Assembly (NCBI GenBank): GCA_023974075.1
Contig: CM043796.1
Coordinates: forward strand, 24,420,927 to 24,484,926
DNA length: 64,000 nt
From: Chaenocephalus aceratus
Lineage: Eukaryota; Chordata; Actinopteri; Perciformes; Channichthyidae
Reading direction: 5' to 3'
Shown: positions 28,701-64,000 of the stretch, piece by piece
Numbering within the stretch: position 1 is the stretch's first letter
How the letters are laid out: every line of letters begins with the position of its first letter
The notes under the pieces: generated by a model
Databases searched by the model: none
What the model was told of the DNA's origin: nothing
Seen by the model: only the letters and a program-made list of their open reading frames with translations
Program-made: the position numbers and the translations under genes

Positions 28701-28934
28701 TGATTAAAATTGTAATCGTTTGACAGCTCTAGTTTTTTTTTTTTTTACATTACCCCTACTGGAGGATAAACACACTTTAGGACGTATTTTCAAACTTTTC
28801 TGAAAAGTCAGTTTTGGATAAGAATCAATAAACTATAGTGTCTATAATAGTTTTTCAGTAAAGCTCCTTTCTCCATTACCTGTTATCATCTCCCTCCTGC
28901 TCTCATCCAGGTGAGCAGACACCACGTCCCCCAT
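178..28934 (-). CDS. niban2: niban2 (FAM129B), 5' part of gene, 11 coding exons
   Basis: Niban apoptosis regulator 2, a cytoplasmic/plasma-membrane PH-domain protein linked in mammals to adherens junctions, ERK signalling and cell survival. Coding exons, in transcription order: 28934-28880, 21325-21195, 19270-19142, 19041-18936, 18399-18232, 9870-9755, 4476-4372, 4276-4114, 2550-2363, 673-518, 291-178. All phases agree and give 477 residues with no stop. The family's usual length is about 746, so the C-terminal third lies off the left edge. Recognition rests on the start [14 protein letters not shown], the PH-region block [49 protein letters not shown] and [13 protein letters not shown]. These fit NIBAN2 better than NIBAN1 or NIBAN3. 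Gly2 suggests possible N-myristoylation (inference). The gene is head-to-head with stxbp1, as in human. Teleosts can carry two niban2 copies; which one this is cannot be decided here. Confidence 0.93.
518..673 (-). CDS. niban2: niban2 exon 10
   Basis: 156 bp, 52 codons; residues 388-439. [20 protein letters not shown] and [20 protein letters not shown] are diagnostic. Acceptor TTCCCCTCAG, donor GAG|GTGAGG. Confidence 0.96.
2363..2550 (-). CDS. niban2: niban2 exon 9
   Basis: 188 bp; residues 325-387. It contains [20 protein letters not shown] and [17 protein letters not shown], highly like the mammalian protein. Acceptor TTTGCTTCAG, donor GAC|GTGAGT. Confidence 0.96.
4114..4276 (-). CDS. niban2: niban2 exon 8
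   Basis: 163 bp; residues 271-324. It starts [12 protein letters not shown] and ends with the conserved [19 protein letters not shown], part of the helical core after the PH domain. Acceptor CGCCTCCAG, donor G|GTAACC. Confidence 0.95.
4372..4476 (-). CDS. niban2: niban2 exon 7
   Basis: 105 bp, 35 codons, phase 0; residues 236-270. [17 protein letters not shown] and [15 protein letters not shown] match the family (ILSNLVMEELGPELKAELGP, RQRQW). Acceptor TATTTACAG, donor TTG|GTGAGT. Confidence 0.95.
4836..4866. repeat. (CA)n microsatellite
   Basis: About 15 CA units in niban2 intron 6, producing spurious Val/Cys open frames. Confidence 0.95.
5331..5361. repeat. Perfect 12-bp inverted repeat
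   Basis: The arms TTGCAATGGAAA (5331-5342) and TTTCCATTGCAA (5350-5361) are separated by 7 bp. It is a perfect hairpin next to a 'tatatacagtctatgg' stretch often seen in fish repeats. Possibly an end of a small DNA element. Confidence 0.85.
5712..6274. mobile_element. Putative non-autonomous TIR transposon (Harbinger/ISL2EU-like)
   Basis: The left end GGCCGTTTCTCAATCTCGAT matches the reverse complement of the right end (CCGGGTGTTTCTCGATCGCG) after small gaps. Both are followed by ATGCT. About 560 bp, with no transposase. Family assignment is by general resemblance of the 'gtttctcaat' termini and is uncertain; target duplication not established. Located in niban2 intron 6. Confidence 0.5.
6275..9473. 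other. niban2 intron 6, unannotated stretch
   Basis: No exon is supported. There is a poly(A) run at about 8013-8031, and AT-rich sequence elsewhere. Stretches such as 8840-9240 (repeated 'agtaaaagtaca'-type words) look like an old repeat of unknown family. Confidence 0.3.
9474..9590 (+). pseudogene. Broken DNA copy of stxbp1 exon 3 with flanking intron
   Basis: The sequence TTATTTCCTGTTGCCAG|GCACTG, then 45 further bases, is almost identical to stxbp1 exon 3 and its upstream intron (44163-44235). After TCGTCTTGCC, about 31 bp of exon are missing. The match then resumes at ACCAGTAAGAGACCA, through the donor and into the downstream intron, up to about 9590. The copied exon would be 9504-9554 (51 bp, 17 open codons, [17 protein letters not shown]) with intact AG and GT. 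Intron sequence on both sides rules out a processed cDNA copy. It lies in niban2 intron 6, antisense to niban2 and 35 kb from its source. Confidence 0.9.
9755..9870 (-). CDS. niban2: niban2 exon 6
   Basis: 116 bp; residues 197-235, with [26 protein letters not shown] (family: GPAFTDAIRMYRQSKELYGTWEMLCG) shown in overlapping parts. Acceptor CCCCAACAG, donor CAG|GTCAGG. It is separated from exon 5 by an 8.4-kb intron that holds the LINE at 10.39-12.06 kb. Confidence 0.94.
10390..12062 (+). mobile_element. 5'-truncated non-LTR retrotransposon (L2/CR1-type LINE)
   Basis: The ORF2 reverse transcriptase runs 10400-11250 and continues after one small frameshift at about 11245-11251 to a stop at 11911-11913. 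Together that is about 500 codons. Visible RT motifs are [32 protein letters not shown] (catalytic Asp), [19 protein letters not shown] and FYADDTVMY (YADD box). The endonuclease domain is missing, so it is truncated at the 5' end. The 3' UTR carries a stem-loop (12007-12021), AATAAA and a short TGAAA-repeat tail. It lies in niban2 intron 5, opposite to niban2. The well kept frame suggests a recent insertion. Confidence 0.88.
12007..12021 (+). other. LINE 3' stem-loop
   Basis: GAGATC-AAT-GATCTC, a perfect 6-bp stem with a 3-nt loop, about 40 bp before the tail. This is the usual place for the 3' structure recognised by the reverse transcriptase in L2/CR1-type LINEs. Confidence 0.6.
12063..18231. 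other. niban2 intron 5, rest
   Basis: Mostly AT-rich intron with no supported exon. It contains a (GT)19 microsatellite at 13722-13759 and a short (TG)n at 18206-18225. No other elements recognised. Confidence 0.4.
13722..13759. repeat. (GT)19 microsatellite
   Basis: Pure GT run in niban2 intron 5. Confidence 0.95.
18232..18399 (-). CDS. niban2: niban2 exon 5 (end of PH domain)
   Basis: 168 bp; residues 141-196. It holds the most diagnostic block of the family ([19 protein letters not shown], then [14 protein letters not shown]), the last strand and C-terminal helix of the PH fold. The donor is G|GTAACA, followed by a short (TG)n microsatellite at 18206-18225. Confidence 0.96.
18936..19041 (-). 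CDS. niban2: niban2 exon 4 (PH domain)
   Basis: 106 bp; residues 106-140. It contains [20 protein letters not shown], matching the family block AGYKILTSVDQYLEL. The acceptor TTTCAACAG and donor G|GTAGGA fit the neighbouring phases. Confidence 0.93.
19142..19270 (-). CDS. niban2: niban2 exon 3 (start of PH domain)
   Basis: 129 bp, 43 codons, phase 0 at both ends; residues 63-105. It carries the first PH-domain strands ([20 protein letters not shown]). Acceptor TTTTTCAG, donor ACA|GTGAGT. Confidence 0.95.
19758..20260. mobile_element. Non-autonomous hAT element with perfect 8-bp TSD
   Basis: 503 bp. Left end CAGGGGGATCAAACTCAATT; right end, read inward, CAGGGGTGTCAAACTCAAGG. Both are followed by GGCC-rich subterminal sequence ('gcgggcca', 'ggcccgggggcc'). 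It is flanked on both sides by ATCTAGAT (19750-19757 and 20261-20268), an exact 8-bp target duplication as expected for hAT. No transposase frame. It sits in niban2 intron 2. Confidence 0.9.
21195..21325 (-). CDS. niban2: niban2 exon 2 (GC donor)
   Basis: 131 bp encoding residues 19-62, including [20 protein letters not shown] (family form FYEDQYGVALFNSMRHEIE) and QSQLLHRK. The acceptor is TCCTGCAG. The donor reads AAG|GCAAGA, so this is a GC-AG intron. No in-register GT exists at the position required by the protein and by the next exon, which starts in phase 0. Confidence 0.92.
21326..24129. other. niban2 intron 1, left part, with a degraded LINE-like repeat
   Basis: About 22860-23620 resembles, heavily mutated, a widespread fish LINE segment (words such as 'ctgggtctcccccagggtctcct', 'ccgtgccttgagatcctatctatgaa', 'ggtgacaagggtcaaccctggtggag'). 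It contains an open frame 23178-23675 without known motifs, which I read as chance. Nothing recognised elsewhere. Confidence 0.4.
24135..25215 (+). mobile_element. Degenerate L2-type LINE, 3' half of ORF2
   Basis: Fragments in several frames: [18 protein letters not shown], then [10 protein letters not shown], then [13 protein letters not shown] (the site of the usual YADDTQLYLP box), [58 protein letters not shown] and KTHFFSLAF with stop at 25207-25209. Multiple frameshifts and stops make it dead. Plus strand in niban2 intron 1. Confidence 0.85.
25280..25676 (+). mobile_element. Second L2-type 3' end with (ATGTA)n
   Basis: The C-terminal remnant [16 protein letters not shown] is followed by a 3' UTR and the tail 'gtgctatataaataaaacctgatttgatt', typical of L2 3' ends. 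A pentanucleotide (ATGTA)n array lies at 25541-25572. It is a separate copy adjoining the previous one. Confidence 0.75.
25677..27598. other. niban2 intron 1, middle part
   Basis: No exon, RNA gene or known repeat is supported in this stretch. Confidence 0.4.
27599..28728. mobile_element. hAT-like non-autonomous element with internal palindromes
   Basis: The left end GCTGTCAGAATTATCGCGTT and the reverse complement of the right end (AGCTGTCAAACGATTACAAT) form short terminal inverted repeats. Subterminal 'gcgttaa'/'gattaatc' words repeat at both ends. This terminal signature (GCTGTCAAACGATTA) is a common fish hAT-type family. About 1.13 kb, no transposase. It sits about 150 bp inside niban2 intron 1. 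The exact ends and target duplication are masked by poly(T) on both sides. Confidence 0.65.
28481..28594. repeat. Two back-to-back long palindromes
   Basis: Palindrome 1: arms 28481-28509 and 28511-28539 (29 bp, perfect) around a single C at 28510. Palindrome 2: arms 28538-28565 and 28567-28594 (28 bp, one mismatch), also around a single C, at 28566. The two overlap by two bases. They are inside the hAT-like element. Confidence 0.95.
28880..28934 (-). CDS. niban2: niban2 exon 1 (start codon)
   Basis: Encodes residues 1-18 plus one base. The ATG at 28934 has a good Kozak context (A at -3, G at +4). The donor is G|GTAATGG. The peptide [18 protein letters not shown] aligns with the start of mammalian NIBAN2 (MGDVLSTHLDDARR). 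The phase (1) matches exon 2. This exon is too short to appear as an ordinary open reading frame. A hAT-like repeat begins about 150 bp downstream in intron 1. Confidence 0.88.
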
Positions 28935-29112
28935 GGTTACAGGAGAGCCTCACAGATCGCGCAAGTATCCGAGGTAAAATTGTTCTTCAAGTGGTCTCTC
29001 TAGTAGTCTCTAATATCCGCTGGTAAAATCACTTTCCTCCACGGCTGTGGCGCTGCTGCGTGTCTTCTCCCGTGTAAGGGAGGAGGGCTGCTGCGAGGTG
29101 ACGACTCCCGCC

Positions 29113-29155
29113 GGGGAGGAGGAGGAGGAGGAGGAGGAGGAGGGGAAGAGGAGGT
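29113..29155. repeat. (GGA)n purine tract upstream of niban2
   Basis: About 43 bp of GGA/GGG repeats, 180-220 bp upstream of the niban2 ATG. On the niban2 sense strand it is (TCC)n. Capable of G-quadruplex or triplex structure. Confidence 0.85.
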
Positions 29156-30337
29156 GAACACTAGTCTGGTTCACAGCGGCAGGACACACCCTCTGGGAGT
29201 CTTCACTGGTTCAACGTGTTCAGGCGGCCCTGCCAAGGGTGTGGCCAGATTTCACCAAGGGTGTATTGCAGTGTCTACAATATTTACCGTACTCCGGTGC
29301 AGGCCGACTTCATTTAGCGTTCAATTTATCATTTAGGAATATCAGAATACCTTTAATCGTCCCACAGAGGGGAAATGTACATTGTTACAGGCTAGCACGT
29401 AGAGTGGCAAAGATAGCGTATTAATTAAGAGCATGCTAACAAAGATTAAAGATAAACATAGAAGTTACATCATTATACTATGACAGCTTAAACCCAAACC
29501 TCCATATGCTGTTTATAAAGACAACCCCTAAGAAATTAAACAAAAAACATTTAAAATTATGTATTTTTTTTACAATATAGATACTACTTTTGAAGCCCTT
29601 CGATGAATGTTTGCACTGTCAAAAGTTGCTTCTCGTTATGCCCTCCGTTTGTGTTTCCTATAGAAAGAGCTATGCTGCCCCCTTGTGGATACTTTGTTTC
29701 TTCGCTATTCTTGAGGGGCCTGTATCCACTGCAGAAAACCTCACTTTACAACGAACCAGTCGTACAAATCACATGTAATTAATACATTGTTCGGATTTAA
29801 AAAAAAATTGTGCTCAAAGAACCGATAGGTGAGAAATAATTGAGCTTTTAATAGAAAACATGTACAACATTATCAGTGATTAATGCAGATTGAGTGGGAA
29901 AGTCAATAGGCTATCTCAAGCTATAGCCTATTGTCGGTCAGGGAGTTTGGAGTTGTCGACAAATGTTTCCACTTATAAAACAATTATAATATTTGTCACT
30001 GTTGCTGGAACACTTTGTTCATAAATGAGTAGAACAAAATACAAGTAACATGTTCAATATTTTTCTAATTGATAGTTTGTTTAAAAAAATTGGATCTACC
30101 AAGCAGTGACAATATGAATTTCAACCTAATTGACAGTGCTGTTTTAAAAACAATTAACACCATACTTTAAACCAAACACATCACATCAAACATAAAGACG
30201 GCTGTATGTTTTAAATGCTATAAGGCAATGATTGAGTGGCATATTTCTGGGGGTGTCTGATTAACTAGTGACTCGAGAACAAATAAGACATTTAAGCTAA
30301 TAAATCGCAGTTGTAGCTACACATCCAGCACCATCAT

Positions 30338-30356
30338 GGGGGGGGGGGGGGGGGGG
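30338..30356. repeat. Poly(G)19 upstream of stxbp1
   Basis: 19 consecutive G, about 130 bp before the stxbp1 ATG, probably near or upstream of the transcription start. Confidence 0.95.
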
Positions 30357-30488
30357 AGATGATGCGGAAGGATACGCAGTGACGTTTCGAACTGGAGGCT
30401 CCTCCGCAGCGCTGTGAGGTGAACACAGAGGAGAGAGAGATAGCGAGGAAGCAGAGGCTGAACACTCAGTCCTTCACTCGGCAGCATC

Positions 30489-57251
<26,763 letters not shown>

Positions 57252-57702
57252 GATCCTCCAATCACACCTCTCTCCTATTTCTCTTAACCCCGCCCCCTTC
57301 TTACCTCTGTACCATTTCCCTGAAAACTACATTAACTGTGTATGCATCCTGCTTGAGAAGAATAAAAAGACATCTGAGATGATAAAAAAATATATGTTGT
57401 ATCAAAGAATAAAATAGTTGCAAGTATTCAAAGTTTTACAATGGATGCAACTAAATGAACTTATTTAAAAAAAGGTTTAAATATCAGAACAGAAGGCCAT
57501 TTAAAACTGAAAGTACCAAAATGTAATATTGTATGCTACCAACCTGTGCAAAAGGTCCACATTTTCTCTTTGCTTTGGGTTTCCTCCCCTGAGAGTTTTA
57601 TCGGAAGCTTGTTGAGGAGGGATGAGCCGTTTGAGGGGTCGTTGTTGTAAAATATATCATATCAGTCAACATGCAATATAAATATATTCGTCAGAGAGGA
57701 AT

Positions 57703-57720
57703 CCCCCCCCCCCCCCCCCC
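57703..57720. repeat. Poly(C)18 in the stxbp1 3' UTR
   Basis: Homopolymer about 450 nt after the exon 19b stop. Confidence 0.95.
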
Positions 57721-59215
57721 GCCCATTTGAGATGTTTGTATTCAGTAGCATGCTTGGACTTGTGTGGACTGTTATGTGTTTGTATCCAATGTGGATGTTC
57801 TGGGAGCCGCAGAGTTAGCACTTAGCTTTTTCCTAAGATGTTGAGCTTGAATACTTCACTGAAAACATGTGTTTTGAGTATCTAAAAATACACACTTCGA
57901 AATGTATGGGTATCCAGTACTTGGCGTTCCATCCGTAAACTCAGCTGGCAGTTTATAAGGTTAAACTATAGCAATGTAAATGTATTGCAATATATCCAGA
58001 TGTGTCAGTAAGGGTCAGTATGCAACTGCACCACAAGCTGCAGCCCACAAAATGACCTTTAAGCCGTTACTGCTCTAATATATGTATATATATATATTTA
58101 TTTATGTGGGATTTAAATATATTATATCTTAGCTGAAGTTTATGCAGTTAGCACTAGCAAGCACAGTAACCGCAGTTTGTTTCTCATGCTATTTTCACTT
58201 ATTGGTCCAAATCAACGTCTATGTCCTTGACGTTGTCCCTGCAATCAGCAGTCTGTCTCCATTGTAGATTAATATAGAAATAAGTGCACACATCACTGAA
58301 TATATTCATTCTAGCCAAGGAAATCACAATCTAACCTCCTGGCGCTGCCACATAGCTTGTAATATATATCTGGACACATTTTAGCGCTGTACATAAGGAA
58401 GAGGTGCGATACTCAAAACATAGACTTTCTTTAAAGTATTCCTTTTAAAGCGTTTGGTTTAGAAGACGTCGGATAGAGAGAGCTCTGTAAAAAGACCGAA
58501 CCCCCCCTCCCCTCTGGGAGAGTAAAGTATTTACTTGCCACAACCTTTTTCCTTTCTCCCAAAAATTCACGTTTTAATGTCAAAGGCCGATGCTTGCAGA
58601 TATTTAAAGAATAATCTTAAAAAGGGCCAGTTGTATTTCAGTATTGTATCCTGTCAGATTACGTATTTTCATTGGTTAGTGATGTTTCATTGGGCCGTGC
58701 ACTGAGTAGTGTTGTGCACGTTGCTGTTTTAGCGTCTCACTGTTGACTGGTGATATTCCTAACTGTGAAGTAGTGATACCTTTTCCTTTAAAAAAACGTC
58801 GATGTGAAGCCGCCGTGTTTGTGATGTGTTAGCTGTAGCTGTCAGTGGTTCAAAAAGAAGCTGTAAAACCCTCCGAGGGTGAATGGCTTTGCAAAAGAAA
58901 TCCCTTAAATCCACTCTGTTCCCTTTTCTTTCCTCCCTCCCCTCTGTCCTGGCCAAACAAGTTGTAAATTGCACTATTATGCGTTTCTGTGATGCAAACG
59001 CTTGACTTTGTGTTCATTTATTTTCTATTATTTTCTGTTGTATAGGATTTACTCTGTCAAATCAATTGATTTATATCAAATTATTTATCAGAGAAAAAAG
59101 AATAGTGATGCATTAGTCTGTTCTAAAACTGTTTAACTTATTGGGATTGTATGTTTGCGAGTGTTGAAGCACAAACAATAATTCCATGTGTACCTAATAT
59201 GTACTACGGCTGTCT

Positions 59216-59221
59216 AATAAA
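59216..59221 (+). promoter_or_regulatory. stxbp1: Distal poly(A) signal AATAAA of stxbp1
   Basis: In 'ctaataaattgg', about 1.96 kb after the exon 19b stop, followed by T-rich sequence. Confidence 0.5.
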
Positions 59222-59240
59222 TTGGCTTCCATTACATTGA

Positions 59241-60521
59241 AGACTCTAGTTTTTATTCTTGAAAAGGCAAAACAGTAAAGCACAGTAACACCGAACGTTA
59301 CATTTCACCTTTTATTTGGCTCCTTAGCTGCAAAGAGTTTACAGAAAATATAAAAAAAGGATTAGAAATTAGTACAAATCTGATTTCAATCACAATCACA
59401 GTTCGATGGTATATTTCAACCAAATACAGTAAATACAATCCATGAAAATAGTTTATATATTCTCTTTTGTATAAAACATACCTGCTTCTCTGGCTCATAA
59501 AGCTTCTTAGAAACTATTGTACAAAATGAATTCACACAGTTCAAAATGTGTATTCTACACAGACAACATAAAAGCGGACAAATGAGGGGGGGATCCAGCG
59601 TTACAGTGTGACAGGGCGGTCGACCACCTGGTCCATCGGGGTCTCTCGTTAGCCGTCTACAGCAACAGTTGCATTAGGAGTGCATGTCATGTACGCGCAG
59701 CATGCTACAGTATTAAAGGGGAAAACAAAGCTCACACGTAAACTCAAAATAACACTGATATCCTGAACTTACTTTTAGAATTACAAAAACGAGATTCACG
59801 TTATTATTAATAAACAGCGTGATGAGTAAATAGCTCAAAGTGCTCCAGCAGGACAGCCAAGTATGTCCTTTCTATGAACTATGCCACAACATATTTGAAA
59901 AGGATTTTGCCGATTGCTGAAGGAAAGGAAATGTGCGTTTGGCCACCTGAGATTCAGAGGGATAGTTTGATATTTTGAAATGGGGGTTGTATGGGGTACT
60001 TTCCGTAGATCAGTTCGTTATGTGTGTATTAAATCATGTACCAAAGTCACACACACAAACTAACCGTTGGAGGCAGCAGTAGACCCCTTGTGTTCTGTGA
60101 GGGGAACTCGCTGCATGGCGATGGTTTAGTTCCCCATTGGAACGCCTTTCTGAGAGCAAGGTACACTTCAACTGATATTTCTTTATTTTTAGGTCAAATA
60201 AGTTTTGCAGCTGCCCCGATCCTCAGCACAAGATGACTTCTGTGCTCGCACTCCAATTATCCCCTGATTCAAAGTCCAGCACACTACCCACTGAGCCACA
60301 GCCTCCCAATTCATCCTCTCCTGTCAGTAATCCACTGATCATAGACAAGTACCTCATAGTAGCCCATTTGAAAATAATCAAATGCTGCCACGACTTACCC
60401 TTTTTAACAGTGCCGTAAACAAAGCTACAGTAACAGTTTTTTCTCCAAAGACAAGTTACAAAGAAGGATGTGAGGTGTTTAATTCAGCTGGTCCTGCACA
60501 CGGTGATGTTCTGGGTTCACA
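59241..60521. other. Intergenic / 3' UTR of the akna-like gene
   Basis: The two genes converge here. Minus-strand AATAAA occurs at 60187-60182 and 59316-59311. About 60230-60310 ('cactacccactgagccacagcc') looks like part of a fish interspersed repeat. No gene. Confidence 0.45.
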
Positions 60522-63804
<3,283 letters not shown>

Positions 63805-64000
63805 CTAGAGGAATATTCAAGATGGACCACACAAAATGCTTCATTAGCAATAGACTGTATCATATAATACATTAATAATAAGCAGTGAGAATAAGCGCCG
63901 TTAGAGTTGTAGGGTCGGGCATCAGTATGCTGTGTGTAACGGGGTGGGAGTGGGGGATGGCACATGAGGTGTGATTTATGGTGCAGTTAAAGTGTGTGGA

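Larger units (their letters stand above)
28935..30488. promoter_or_regulatory. Divergent niban2-stxbp1 intergenic/promoter region
   Basis: The two start codons are 1.55 kb apart on opposite strands. On the niban2 side there is a GC-rich stretch with a (GGA)n run at 29113-29155. On the stxbp1 side there is a G19 run at 30338-30356 followed by a GC-richer, purine-rich leader up to the ATG. A fragment at about 29336-29400 ('atacctttaatcgtcccacagagggg') looks like a common fish repeat. No clear TATA box was identified. Transcription starts are inferred only. Confidence 0.55.
57252..59240 (+). other. stxbp1: stxbp1 3' UTR (inferred)
   Basis: Candidate poly(A) signals AATAAA are at 57361-57366 and 57408-57413 (short UTR) and at 59216-59221 (long UTR, about 2 kb). 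The long form would contain C18 at 57703-57720. The ends are inferred from signals only. Confidence 0.55.

Overview
The window looks like nuclear DNA of a teleost fish, probably a percomorph. The evidence is vertebrate exon-intron structure with GT/AG splice sites, very dense (CA)n/(GT)n microsatellites, fish-type LINE fragments (L2/CR1-like) and small hAT- and Harbinger-like DNA transposons. The exact species cannot be read from the sequence.

Three protein genes are present. (1) Minus strand, 178-28934: the first 11 coding exons (477 residues) of niban2 (FAM129B), a PH-domain membrane/junction and cell-survival protein. Its last exons lie beyond the left edge. (2) Plus strand, 30489-57251: a complete stxbp1 (Munc18-1) gene, the syntaxin-binding SM protein needed for synaptic vesicle fusion. 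I rebuilt 18 common coding exons plus two alternative terminal exons (19a and 19b). They give proteins of 603 and 594 residues, the same two isoforms as mammals. (3) Minus strand, 60522-63804: the 3' part (about 394 residues in nine exons) of a gene I did not recognise with certainty, tentatively akna-like.

Layout: niban2 and stxbp1 are head-to-head, with about 1.55 kb between their start codons. stxbp1 and the akna-like gene are tail-to-tail. The niban2-stxbp1 neighbourhood matches the human 9q34 arrangement. niban2 introns hold a nearly intact 5'-truncated LINE (10.39-12.06 kb), degraded L2 copies (24.1-25.7 kb), a 503-bp hAT element with a perfect 8-bp target duplication, a hAT-like element with two back-to-back long palindromes, and a broken DNA copy of stxbp1 exon 3. 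stxbp1 intron 1 (13.5 kb) holds two TIR elements of about 1 kb side by side and an L2 tail.

The most interesting structure is in the 3' half of stxbp1. Several splice sites are embedded in or next to long GT/AC arrays. The 86-nt exon 17 sits between a (GT)49 and an (AC)47 array that could pair in the pre-mRNA and loop the exon out. The choice between the two C-terminal exons is flanked by UG tracts of the kind bound by TDP-43/CELF proteins, and poly(C) runs lie between them. No RNA genes, CRISPR arrays or prokaryotic systems were seen.
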